Shown here: positions 1 to 6,987 of the stretch, piece by piece
How the letters are laid out: every line of letters starts with the position of its first letter
How positions within the stretch are numbered: the first letter of the stretch is position 1
From: Chloroflexota bacterium
Lineage (GTDB): Bacteria; Chloroflexota; Limnocylindria; Limnocylindrales; CSP1-4
Direction of reading: 5' to 3'
Length of the DNA stretch: 37,133 nucleotides
NCBI GenBank assembly: GCA_029240655.1
Contig: JARDZW010000007.1
Location: forward strand, 1-37,133
Position numbers and translations under genes: made by a program
The notes under the pieces: model-generated
Seen by the model: the letters and a program-made list of their open reading frames with translations, nothing else
What the model was told of the DNA's origin: nothing
Databases searched by the model: none

Positions 1-323
1 GGGGTCCCGTCCCCGCGGGCGCCCGACCCTGGAAGGTCACGGTCGTCAACAAGAGCTCCGCACCCGCGACGTTGTTCGTGGCCGAGGAGGGTGCGAGCGG
101 CGTGGAGCAGCTGTGCGGATCCGTGACCCCCAACGTCGTGCCGCCCGGCGCCACCATGAAGGTGACCTTCATGCTTCCGCCGAAACGGGTGAAGACCTGT
201 TGGATCTGGGTGAACGCTGTTCCAGGCGAGGGCGGATCGTTCTTCCCGACGTCCGACGCACCCTTGGCGGGCGGGTTCCGCATCGATGCGGCAGGGCAGG
301 TGATGTGGGGGCCAGGTCCGTAA
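1..323 (+). CDS. Hypothetical beta-rich protein, 5' truncated by window edge
   Basis: The reading frame is open from the first base of the window (codons begin at position 3) to a TAA at 321-323, so this is the C-terminal part of a longer protein. The visible ~106 residues are rich in Val, Thr, Gly and Pro and alternate like a small beta sandwich: a KVTVVNKS strand, a VPPGATMKVTFMLP strand and a CWIWVN strand. Two cysteines (in EQLCGS and KTCWIW) could form a disulfide, which would fit an exported domain. The missing N-terminus prevents any check for a signal peptide. I do not recognise the family. It is not an obvious copper protein because no Cys/His/Met ligand cluster is visible. Confidence 0.6.
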   Translation, partial: GPVPAGARPWKVTVVNKSSAPATLFVAEEGASGVEQLCGSVTPNVVPPGATMKVTFMLPPKRVKTCWIWVNAVPGEGGSFFPTSDAPLAGGFRIDAAGQVMWGPGP

Positions 324-414
324 GCGACTCGGTCCGACATGATCGAAACGCACGTGATCATCGGCTCCAGCCAGAACGAGCCCTGAGCCGGACGAGCGGA
401 TTTCGGCGCGACGC

Positions 415-443
415 TTGTCGAAACCCGTTGCCGTGCGTACGAT
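415..443 (+). promoter_or_regulatory. Sigma70-type promoter of the erpA-like gene
   Basis: TTGTCG at 415-420 and TACGAT at 438-443 are separated by exactly 17 nt, giving a good housekeeping-type promoter. Transcription would start near 450, leaving a leader of about 60 nt that carries the AAGGAGGA ribosome binding site at 495-502, 9 nt before the ATG at 512. This gene is thus classically led, unlike the leaderless-looking genes elsewhere in the window. Confidence 0.55.
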
Positions 444-511
444 ACGGAGCAGCGCCTGTGGAATCGAGTCCTTGGATATCGCCAGCCCCGTCCGAAGGAG
501 GACGAACCCGC

Positions 512-928
512 ATGATCGAACAGCAGCCGACCGTCGTCGAGCCGACTCCCATCCTCGACCCGGGCACGGTCGTGTCCTTGAGCGACGCTGCGGCGAGCAA
601 GTTGCGTGAGCTGACCAAGGACGAGACGAATCCGGACATCGGCCTGCGGGTATACGTGTATTCCGGCGGCTGCTCGGGCTTCCGCTACGGGATGATGCTC
701 GAGGACGCGCCGACGCCCGAGGACAAGGTCCTCCAGGCGAGCGGCATCAAGGTCTATGTCGATGGCCAGAGCATCGCGCTGCTGCAGGGTTCGGAGATCG
801 ACTACGTCGACACCCTGATGGGCGCCGGGTTCACCGTGAACAATCCCAATGCGGTCGCGGCCTGCGGCTGCGGTTCCAGCTTCCGCACGGCGGACGACAC
901 GGGGTCGCCAAAGGGCTGCTCCCACTGA
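512..928 (+). CDS. erpA: Iron-sulfur cluster insertion/carrier protein (ErpA/IscA/HesB family)
   Basis: A-type carrier of 138 residues that accepts Fe-S clusters from the assembly scaffold and delivers them to apo-proteins in the cytoplasm. The three signature cysteines are visible: Cys54 in GGCSGFRYG and Cys118/Cys120 in ACGCGSSF. The central YVDGQSIALLQGSEIDYVD block is typical of the HesB fold. The ATG at 512 is chosen because of the strong AAGGAGGA site 9 nt upstream; the open frame extends further 5' but lacks family similarity there. The first ~20 residues and a short C-terminal tail with one more Cys (Cys136) extend past the usual ~105-115 residue core. Monocistronic: promoter before it and a strong terminator after it. 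ErpA, IscA and SufA cannot be told apart safely from sequence alone, so the symbol is provisional. Confidence 0.9.
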   Translation: MIEQQPTVVEPTPILDPGTVVSLSDAAASKLRELTKDETNPDIGLRVYVYSGGCSGFRYGMMLEDAPTPEDKVLQASGIKVYVDGQSIALLQGSEIDYVDTLMGAGFTVNNPNAVAACGCGSSFRTADDTGSPKGCSH

Positions 929-949
929 TCCTCGCAGCGATACCGACTC

Positions 950-976
950 GAAGCCGCCGGCAGGTCCGGCGGCTTC
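950..976 (+). terminator. Rho-independent terminator after the erpA-like gene
   Basis: A perfect 11-bp stem (950-960 with 966-976) closes a 5-nt loop, and is followed by TTCGTTTGG, a T-rich tail. It sits 21 nt after the stop codon at 928 and separates this gene from the LON-domain gene. A TAGACT box at 991-996 just downstream may be the -10 of the next gene. Confidence 0.8.
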
Positions 977-1064
977 TTCGTTTGGAGGACTAGACTCGAC
1001 GGACACGGTCTCGCCGCACTCGGGCGGGCATTCGCGCAAGACGGCTTCACGGATCGGGTAGTCG

Positions 1065-1844
1065 ATGGAGATCCCGCTCTTTCCGCTGCACACGGTGCTC
1101 TGTCCGGGCATCGTCCTGCCGCTCCACATCTTCGAAGAACGCTACCGGGCGATGACCCGGCGCTGCCTGGACAGCGGCGAGCCGTTCGGGGTCGTGCTCA
1201 TCCGCGACGGCCGCGAGATCGGCACGGCCAGGACGGCGACGCTCGCCGGCGTCGGCGCATTCGCGGAGATCCGTCAGGCCGGGCGCTACCCGGACGGCCG
1301 ATTCGACCTTCTGGCGGCAGCGACCGGGCGATTCGCGATCGAATCCGTGGACGCCCAGACCGAGCCGTACCTGCTTGCCGAGGTCACGCCACTCGATGAT
1401 GAGGTCGGCGACGAGCCACGGGCCGAGCGCCTGGCGGCGGCCGCCATCCGCCGCTTCGTCCGCTATCTCGACCTCATGCGGGCGCGCGACGGTGAGACGA
1501 CCGAGGTGCTCGACATCCGCGTCGAGATCGAGTCGCAGCAGGACGACGGTCCCGACCGGGTGCCCGGCCGGCCGGAGATGGAGGGCCTCGAAGGGGAGGG
1601 GACCTCGCCCGAGGCGACACCCGACCTGCACATCCCCGACGATCCGACCGTGCTGTCCTACCTGCTGTCCGGGATCGTCCAGGTGGAGCTGCCTCGACGT
1701 CAGGCACTGCTCGAGGCCGAGACCACGGTGGAACGACTGGAGGGCCTTGTCTCCCTCCTGGAACGGGAACTCGTCCTGCTGACCCGCCGGCTGCGCTACT
1801 TCACGCCGGATCCGGCCCTGCTCGGCGGGCCGCGTCGCAGCTGA
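1065..1844 (+). CDS. LON peptidase substrate-binding domain protein
   Basis: This 259-residue protein consists of the LON N-terminal (substrate-binding) domain without the AAA ATPase and protease domains. It starts with the classic MEIPLFPLHTVLCPG and LPLHIFEERYR segments, followed by FGVVLIRDGREIG. The C-terminal ~70 residues (YLLSGIVQVELPRRQALLEAE) form the helical part of the domain. Such stand-alone LON domains are common in bacteria and are thought to bind unfolded or degradation-prone proteins, but their precise role is not settled. The start is fixed by the family's N-terminal motif. The gene ends 21 bp before the convergent molybdoenzyme gene. Confidence 0.9.
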   Translation: MEIPLFPLHTVLCPGIVLPLHIFEERYRAMTRRCLDSGEPFGVVLIRDGREIGTARTATLAGVGAFAEIRQAGRYPDGRFDLLAAATGRFAIESVDAQTEPYLLAEVTPLDDEVGDEPRAERLAAAAIRRFVRYLDLMRARDGETTEVLDIRVEIESQQDDGPDRVPGRPEMEGLEGEGTSPEATPDLHIPDDPTVLSYLLSGIVQVELPRRQALLEAETTVERLEGLVSLLERELVLLTRRLRYFTPDPALLGGPRRS

Positions 1845-1865
1845 CGACGACTCGGCGGATCGTGC

Positions 1866-2471
1866 TCAGTCGCCGCTGAAGCGCTCTTCCTTCCACGGAT
1901 CGGCGTCGTTGTGGTAGCCGTAGCGCTCCCAGAAGCCGAGCTGGTCGTGGTCGAGGAACTCCAGGCCACGGATCCACTTGGCGCTCTTCCAGAAATACTT
2001 CTTCGGGACGACGAGGCGGAGGGGGTAGCCGTGCTCGGGCTCGAGCGGTTCGCCGCCGAAGGTGTCGGCGAGCAGCACGTCGTCATCGTCGAGCACCGCG
2101 AGCGGCAGGTTGGCCGTGTAGCCCTGCTCGGCATGGCTCACGACGTGCGTGGCACTCGGGCGGACCTGGGCCAGCTCGAGGATCGCCTGGATCGGGACGC
2201 CCTCCCAATCGGTGTCGAGCTTGGACCACCGAGTCACGCAATGGACGTCCGTGTGGACCTGCTTGCGTGGCAGTGCCTTGAACTGCTCCCAGGTCAGCGT
2301 GAATGGCGCGTCGACCTCACCGAAGACGCGGAAATCCCAGGTCGCAAGGTCCGCCTTGGGGACCGACCCGTAGTGGAGGACCGGGAACTTCTCCGTCCGG
2401 TACTGGCCGGGCGGGATCCGTTCGGCGACGGCGGGATCGGTAGCGGTGTTGCCGAAGAGGCGTTCGAACAT
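1866..2471 (-). CDS. Sulfite-oxidase-like molybdopterin-dependent oxidoreductase
   Basis: A short (201-residue) member of the sulfite oxidase/YedY molybdopterin fold. The expected Mo-ligating cysteine is Cys78 in VHCVTRWSKLD. Other family blocks are DFRVFGEVDAPFTLTWEQF near residues 46-64, the VVSHAEQGYTANLPL region, and PLRLVVPKKYFWKSAKWIRG near the C-terminus. There is no Tat signal and no dimerisation or heme domain, so it is probably a cytoplasmic single-domain enzyme. Substrate unknown; S- or N-oxide chemistry is only a family-level guess. The open frame extends ~270 codons upstream, but that part overlaps the glycosyltransferase gene on the other strand and has no homology. ATG at 2471 has AAGG about 9 nt upstream. 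Confidence 0.88.
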   Translation of the reverse strand: MFERLFGNTATDPAVAERIPPGQYRTEKFPVLHYGSVPKADLATWDFRVFGEVDAPFTLTWEQFKALPRKQVHTDVHCVTRWSKLDTDWEGVPIQAILELAQVRPSATHVVSHAEQGYTANLPLAVLDDDDVLLADTFGGEPLEPEHGYPLRLVVPKKYFWKSAKWIRGLEFLDHDQLGFWERYGYHNDADPWKEERFSGD

Positions 2472-2578
2472 CGAGGGGATCCTTGTGCGTGCGGCGGGCG
2501 GGGCTTCGGCCCGTATCGTCGCACAACCTCGATGACGATCCAGCGACGGCCGCGACCCGAGCCGACCCGCTCCTCGGG

Positions 2579-2584
2579 TACCCT
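2579..2584 (+). promoter_or_regulatory. -10 box, leaderless start of the GT2 gene
   Basis: TACCCT lies 7 nt before the GTG at 2592. It matches the TANNNT-plus-short-spacer arrangement repeated in this window and is the reason to prefer GTG 2592 over the ATG at 2532. Confidence 0.4.
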
Positions 2585-2591
2585 TGCCGCC

Positions 2592-3377
2592 GTGACACCG
2601 CCTGCCCGCCCGAACCTCGTCATCGTCATGCCCGCGTACAACGCCGCCCTGACGCTCGAGCGCACGTACGCCGACATCCCGCATGACCTTGTCGACAAGG
2701 TGATCCTCGTGGACGACGTGTCCAAGGACGAGACCGTCGACATCGCGCGGAACCTCGGGCTCGACGTCATCATCCATTCGCAGAACCGGGGCTACGGCGG
2801 CAACCAGAAGACGTGCTACGACGCCGCGCTGTCCGCGGGCGCGGACATCGTCGTGATGCTGCATCCCGATTACCAGTACGACGCGACGCGCATCCCCGCC
2901 CTCATCGAGCCGATCGCCGCGGGCACCCGCGACCTCATGCTCGGCAGCCGCTTCCTGGGCGACCCGCTCGCCGGTGGCATGCCGCGTTGGAAGTACGTCA
3001 GCAACCGGTTCCTCACGATCGTCGAGAACGTCGCCTTCGGACTTCACCTGTCCGAGTACCACACCGGGCTGCGGGCCTACAGCCGGCAGCTGCTCGAGAC
3101 CATCCCGTACGAGCAGAACAGCGACGACTTCGTCTTCGACCAGGAGCTCATCGCGCAGGTCGTCGCCGCCGGGATGCGCCTTCGGATCGGCGAGATCGCC
3201 GTCCCGACGCGCTATTTCGAGGAGGCGAGCTCCGTCGGCTTCAAGCGCAGCGTCGTCTACGGGCTTTCGACGCTGCGGGTGGTCGGTCGCTATCTGCTCC
3301 ATCGTTTGCGCGTGCGCCGCTCACGGAAGCTGACCGCCCGGCCGCCGAGCGCGCCGCGCGCCGATCTCGATCGATGA
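2592..3377 (+). CDS. Glycosyltransferase family 2
   Basis: A 261-residue GT-A enzyme similar to dolichol-phosphate-mannose synthase-type transferases. It transfers a sugar from a nucleotide donor, probably to a lipid carrier. Visible signatures are PAYNAALTL at residues 14-22, the acidic DDVSKDET at 41-48, NRGYGGN at 65-71 and the HPDYQYD segment at 91-97 that stands at the metal/nucleotide site. Later come GSRFLGDP and FDQELIAQ. There is no C-terminal membrane segment, so it would be cytosolic or peripheral. An ATG at 2532 would add 20 residues of low-complexity sequence. The next gene, a flippase-like membrane protein, begins 16 nt downstream, and the pair probably handles one glycolipid or lipid-linked sugar. 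Confidence 0.9.
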   Translation: MTPPARPNLVIVMPAYNAALTLERTYADIPHDLVDKVILVDDVSKDETVDIARNLGLDVIIHSQNRGYGGNQKTCYDAALSAGADIVVMLHPDYQYDATRIPALIEPIAAGTRDLMLGSRFLGDPLAGGMPRWKYVSNRFLTIVENVAFGLHLSEYHTGLRAYSRQLLETIPYEQNSDDFVFDQELIAQVVAAGMRLRIGEIAVPTRYFEEASSVGFKRSVVYGLSTLRVVGRYLLHRLRVRRSRKLTARPPSAPRADLDR

Positions 3378-3393
3378 TCGCCGCCACTTCCCG

Positions 3394-4422
3394 ATGAGCC
3401 GGAGGACGATCCTCCGGACGGTCATCGGCATCGCGATCAGCGGCGTCGCCATCTGGATCCTCGCGGGCTCGGTCGATCTGCCACGCGCATTCGAGGTCCT
3501 GCGGACGGCGAACCCGGCCTGGATCCTGCTGATGGTCGGCACCGTCTTCATCGATGTCGGGGCGCGCGGCGCTCGCTGGCGAGCACTCCTTCAGCCGATC
3601 AAGTCCGTCCCGTACCGGCGAGTGCTCGGCTACACGTACCTGGGATATCTCGCGAACAACGTGCTGCCGGCGCGACTTGGCGAGCTGGTCCGGAGCCATG
3701 CCCTGGCCAAGGGTGAGGTTCTCAGCACCGCGACCGTGCTGGGCACCGTCGTCGTCGAGCGCGTGGTCGACACCGTCATCGTCGTCGCGTTGGCCGCCAT
3801 CTCGGTGGTGGTCCTCGGCGTCGGCGGCACGATCTCGACCGCTGTGATCCTGGGCGCTGGATTCGTGGCCGTGCTCGTGCTCGGTCTGATCGTGGCGATG
3901 GTGAGTCACCGGCTCCCGGGCTCCGAACGCGTCACGGCCATCGCCGAGCGCTACCCGCGGATCCTCGAGCTGGCCAGGCGCCTCCGCGACGGGCTGGCCG
4001 TCGTAGCCCGGCCGGGCGTGCTCGGCCGCGCGCTGCTCCTGAGTGCGGCGGCCTGGACCGCTTCGATCGCCACCTTCGTGGCCGGCGCCCAGGCAGTCGG
4101 GATCGACCTGACGATCCCCCAGGCGGCGCTCCTGTCGAGCGGCGTCGCGCTCGCGACGATCGTGCCGTCGGCGCCGGGCTACGTCGGGACGTTCGAGCTG
4201 ACCGCGGTGTCCATCGCATCCATCTTCGGCACGGATCCCGATTCAGCGTTCGCCATGGCGTTGCTCGTCCACGCGATGATCCTGACTGTGACGTCGGTCG
4301 GAGGCGTGATCGCGGCGGTGCGGCTTGGCGTCGGCCTGGACACCGGAAGCGATGCGCTCGACGAAGAGGTCGCTTCGGACGCGAACCTGTCGGCACCGGA
4401 ACCGGGTCCCCGCCCAGGCTGA
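3394..4422 (+). CDS. Flippase-like / lysylphosphatidylglycerol synthase transmembrane-domain protein
   Basis: A 342-residue integral membrane protein of the UPF0104/AglD-type family, often annotated as lysylphosphatidylglycerol synthase TM region. Diagnostic segments are RGARWRALL, YLGYLANNVLPARLGEL and, near the C-terminus, PSAPGYVGTFEL. About seven or eight hydrophobic helices are visible, for example residues 7-23, 43-57, 117-137 and 142-165. The family is linked to lipid flipping or lipid-linked sugar transfer. It is missing the aminoacyl-transferase domain of true MprF. The partner GT2 gene ends 16 nt upstream, which supports a shared role in glycolipid synthesis. The last ~25 residues are acidic and polar. 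Confidence 0.85.
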   Translation: MSRRTILRTVIGIAISGVAIWILAGSVDLPRAFEVLRTANPAWILLMVGTVFIDVGARGARWRALLQPIKSVPYRRVLGYTYLGYLANNVLPARLGELVRSHALAKGEVLSTATVLGTVVVERVVDTVIVVALAAISVVVLGVGGTISTAVILGAGFVAVLVLGLIVAMVSHRLPGSERVTAIAERYPRILELARRLRDGLAVVARPGVLGRALLLSAAAWTASIATFVAGAQAVGIDLTIPQAALLSSGVALATIVPSAPGYVGTFELTAVSIASIFGTDPDSAFAMALLVHAMILTVTSVGGVIAAVRLGVGLDTGSDALDEEVASDANLSAPEPGPRPG

Positions 4423-4442
4423 CGGGATCGGGCGCGAGGTCG

Positions 4443-4952
4443 TCAGGAAGCGGAAGGGGCGCCCTGGACCGGAGGCAGCCCGAACACGGGAAGCGAGATG
4501 CCGGCCAGGTCCGCCGCAGGAACCGCGTCGTACGGCTCGAACTGCAGCGGCGAGCCCTCCCGGCCCGTCACCCTGACGAACTCGAGGGTGTAGCGCTCGT
4601 ACATCTCATGGATGACCGAGACCGCCTCGATGTGGGCCGGCCGCCCGGACGCTGCACGGGCTTCGGCGCGGCTGGTCCACAGGCAGAACGAAAGGCACGA
4701 CCGGTCCGCTTCCGCCGGCCCCTTGAAGTAGTGAACGAAGCCGGGCGACGACTGGGCTTCGTGATGCGCCCGATCGTCGAACTCAGACAGGCGGACCTCG
4801 TCCGCGTCGAGGCGGCGGATGGAGCGGAATGCGACGAGGTACCACTCGCCGGTGCCGAGCTGGCGGCCCACCCGGCTCCAGTCGAAGGCCTCCGCGACAG
4901 GCAGGTGGGCGTATGCCTCCGAGACGGGCGCGAGAGCGGCGAATGCGTCCAT
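4443..4952 (-). CDS. Conserved hypothetical protein, possibly dimeric alpha/beta-barrel (ABM-like)
   Basis: A 169-residue soluble protein. The middle (FVHYFKGPAEADR, CLSFCLWTSRAEARAAS, HIEAVSVIHEMYERY, LEFVRV) alternates strand and helix in the manner of antibiotic-biosynthesis-monooxygenase/EthD-type ferredoxin-like domains, but I cannot name the exact family. No signal peptide or membrane segment is seen. It lies downstream of the IclR gene on the same strand with an 83-bp gap that has its own TTGACA-type promoter element and two palindromes, so it may be separately regulated. Start is the ATG at 4952, since no good alternative lies upstream. Confidence 0.7.
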   Translation of the reverse strand: MDAFAALAPVSEAYAHLPVAEAFDWSRVGRQLGTGEWYLVAFRSIRRLDADEVRLSEFDDRAHHEAQSSPGFVHYFKGPAEADRSCLSFCLWTSRAEARAASGRPAHIEAVSVIHEMYERYTLEFVRVTGREGSPLQFEPYDAVPAADLAGISLPVFGLPPVQGAPSAS

Positions 4953-4977
4953 GTGGACGCGAGCATCCGCTTGTGAG

Positions 4978-4997
4978 CCACGATTGTCAAATCGTGG
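4978..4997 (-). promoter_or_regulatory. Inverted repeat enclosing a TTGACA -35 box
   Basis: CCACGAT and ATCGTGG (7-bp perfect arms, 4978-4984 and 4991-4997) flank a 6-nt centre that reads TTGACA on the minus strand, the consensus -35 hexamer. It lies 25 nt upstream of the ATG at 4952. A second palindrome, TATCGCGATA, is at 5013-5022. An operator of the neighbouring IclR protein is a reasonable guess; a plain hairpin is the alternative because no T-run follows. Confidence 0.4.
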
Positions 4998-5035
4998 AAC
5001 GTCCTAATGCCATATCGCGATAGTACGGGCTCGGT

Positions 5036-5788
5036 TCAGCCAATATAGTCGCGCAGCGATTCGGTGATCGCGGCGGCGCCATCCGCCAGGAGTCGGCTCG
5101 CACGCGCTCGCCAGGGCAGGGTGGCCCGCTCCGCTGGGGCGACGACGCCGATGGCCGCGACGATCCCGTCGTCCCGCAGGATGGGAACCGCCATGTCCAC
5201 GGTGCCGGAGAACAACTCTCCTTCGCTGCGGGCGATGCCGTCCTCCAGGACCGTCGCGAGCTCGCGTCGCAATGCCTTTGCATTGGCGACCTCGGCGAGG
5301 ACTTCGTCCTGGATCTCCGCCGGGGCGTACGCGAGCAGGACCTTGGCGATCGCCCCTGAGACGAGCGGCGTGGCGGAACCCGGCTCGCACGTCACCCGCA
5401 GCGCGTGACCGGACTGCACTTCATGCAGGCAGACGGAAGACAGGCCGACGCGGCGCGCGATCACGGCGGTCTCACCGGCCTCGTCGACGAGCATGCGCAG
5501 GACCGGGTCCGCGTGGCGGATGAGCTCCTCGCTGCTCACCGTCGTGCCGCCGGTGAGATGCAGCCGCGGGCCCAGCTTGTACCCACCCTCCATCCGCTCC
5601 ACGAACCCGAACTCGGTCAGCGTGCGCAGATAGCGGTAGACGGTCGACAGCGGTGTCTCGAGGAGGGTGGCGAGCTCGTCCGCGCGGATCTCGCCACGAT
5701 CGGCGATCGTGAGGAACACCCGCAATCCACGCGCGAACGAGGTGTCCTCGGCGGCTTCTTCGGGCGGGCGGTCGCGGGCGGTCAACAA
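5036..5788 (-). CDS. IclR family transcriptional regulator
   Basis: A 250-residue regulator with an N-terminal winged helix-turn-helix (about residues 18-75, including LATLLETPLSTVYRYLRTL and FVERMEGGYKLGPRL) and a C-terminal IclR effector-binding domain (about 90-250, with SGAIAKVLLAY and MAVPILRDDG). IclR proteins bind small metabolites and repress or activate nearby catabolic operons. It is divergent from the enolase-superfamily/aldehyde dehydrogenase pair, which are the obvious targets. The start is a TTG (5788), with a second TTG directly after it at 5785; no ATG precedes the DNA-binding domain. A TAGGAC box 7 nt upstream of the first TTG weakly fits a leaderless start. Confidence 0.92.
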   Translation of the reverse strand: MLTARDRPPEEAAEDTSFARGLRVFLTIADRGEIRADELATLLETPLSTVYRYLRTLTEFGFVERMEGGYKLGPRLHLTGGTTVSSEELIRHADPVLRMLVDEAGETAVIARRVGLSSVCLHEVQSGHALRVTCEPGSATPLVSGAIAKVLLAYAPAEIQDEVLAEVANAKALRRELATVLEDGIARSEGELFSGTVDMAVPILRDDGIVAAIGVVAPAERATLPWRARASRLLADGAAAITESLRDYIG

Positions 5789-5839
5789 GAGAGGTGTCCT
5801 AACGGCCAGGCGGGGCGGTCACAGTATGGCAGCCGGCCC

Positions 5840-5858
5840 GCGCCCGGCATCCGGGCGC
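5840..5858. promoter_or_regulatory. Perfect inverted repeat, candidate IclR operator
   Basis: Two 8-bp arms (GCGCCCGG and CCGGGCGC) separated by CAT form a perfect dyad. It covers the -35 zone of the promoter whose -10 (GATACT) is at 5866-5871, between the IclR gene and its presumed target operon. Binding by IclR is inferred from position only. Confidence 0.4.
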
Positions 5859-5865
5859 CGTCGGC

Positions 5866-5871
5866 GATACT
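5866..5871 (+). promoter_or_regulatory. -10 box of the enolase/ALDH operon
   Basis: GATACT ends 6 nt before the ATG at 5878, giving a leaderless or almost leaderless transcript. A GTG at 5875 directly before the ATG is an alternative start. Confidence 0.4.
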
Positions 5872-5877
5872 GCGGTG

Positions 5878-6987
5878 ATGCGCATCACGGCGGTCCGGCT
5901 GCAGCGTCTGGTGGTTCCGCTCGAACCGCCGTTCGAGGCCGCGTGGGACCCGGAGCCCAGGCGTTCCTTCGCGGTCACGATCGTGCGGGTCGAGACCGAT
6001 GACGGTGTCATCGGCGTGGGCTCGGGTGACACGATGGATGGGTTCGAGGCGTACGAGCACCTGTTCGTCGGGCAGGACCCGCTCGCGATCGCCCGCCACG
6101 TCCGCGTCCTCGAGACCATCGATCTCCACGCGGGTAGGTACTGGCCGCTCGAGGCGGCCCTCTGGGACATCGTCGGGCAAGTCGCCGGCCTGCCGGTCGC
6201 GACGCTCTTCGGTGGGTCGAGCGACGGGATCCCGGCCTACGCCTCGTGCGGGTCGCTGCTGCCTTCGGCTGCCCGCGCCGAGTCCGCCCTGCGCCTGCGG
6301 GAGGAGGGCTTTCGCGCCATGAAGATCCGGGTTGACCCACGGCGACTGGCCGACGGGATGGCGGCGGTGGCCGCGACCCGCGCCGCCGTCGGCGACTCGA
6401 TGGCGCTCATGGTCGACCTCAATCAGGGCTGGCGGATGCCCGGTGACACGACTCCTTCACTGGATCCGGTCGCCGCGCGCGACGTCGCCGCGGAGCTGGC
6501 TGCCTACGACGTGTTGTGGCTGGAGGAGCCGCTGGCCGGCACGGATCTGCGAGGGCTCGCGGCGCTGCGGGCGTCCGCCCCGGGCATCCGGATCGCCGGC
6601 GGCGAGATGACCCGCACGTTCACGGAGACGCTGGCCGCCCTCGACGTCGACGCCTTCGACGTCTACCAGCCCGATGTCGTGCTGGCGGGTGGGATGCTGC
6701 GGACGCGAACGGTGGCCGAGCTGGCCCTGGCCCGCAACCGCTGGTTCACGCCCCATACCTGGACCAACGGGCTGGGGCTGCTCGCCAACCTGCATGTGGC
6801 GGCCGGCGTCGGTGGCGGGCCGTTCCTCGAGTACCCGTACGACCCGCCTGGCTGGACCCCGGAGCGCCGCGACGCCTTCCTGGCCGAGCCCATCCGTCCC
6901 GATCGCGACGGCGTCCTGCGGGTGCCGTCGGGGCCCGGCCTGGGTGCCGTGCTGGACGAGGCCGCCATCGCCAGGTACGCGGCATGA
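5878..6987 (+). CDS. Mandelate racemase / muconate lactonizing enzyme family protein (enolase superfamily)
   Basis: A 369-residue TIM-barrel enzyme that abstracts the alpha-proton of a carboxylate substrate, bound through Mg2+. The metal ligands can be placed: Asp180 (MVDLNQGW), Glu216 (LEEPL) and Glu243 (GGEMT). Catalytic candidates are Lys149/Arg151 (MKIRV) on one face and the Asp266-His293 dyad (YQPDVV and TPHTW) on the other, as in the mandelate racemase subgroup. The second residue of the usual KxK is Arg here. Members include racemases and acid-sugar dehydratases, so the substrate cannot be named. It is translationally coupled to the next gene (ATGA overlap), and an IclR regulator is divergent. 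Together they look like a small sugar-acid or hydroxy-acid catabolic operon. Confidence 0.88.
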   Translation: MRITAVRLQRLVVPLEPPFEAAWDPEPRRSFAVTIVRVETDDGVIGVGSGDTMDGFEAYEHLFVGQDPLAIARHVRVLETIDLHAGRYWPLEAALWDIVGQVAGLPVATLFGGSSDGIPAYASCGSLLPSAARAESALRLREEGFRAMKIRVDPRRLADGMAAVAATRAAVGDSMALMVDLNQGWRMPGDTTPSLDPVAARDVAAELAAYDVLWLEEPLAGTDLRGLAALRASAPGIRIAGGEMTRTFTETLAALDVDAFDVYQPDVVLAGGMLRTRTVAELALARNRWFTPHTWTNGLGLLANLHVAAGVGGGPFLEYPYDPPGWTPERRDAFLAEPIRPDRDGVLRVPSGPGLGAVLDEAAIARYAA

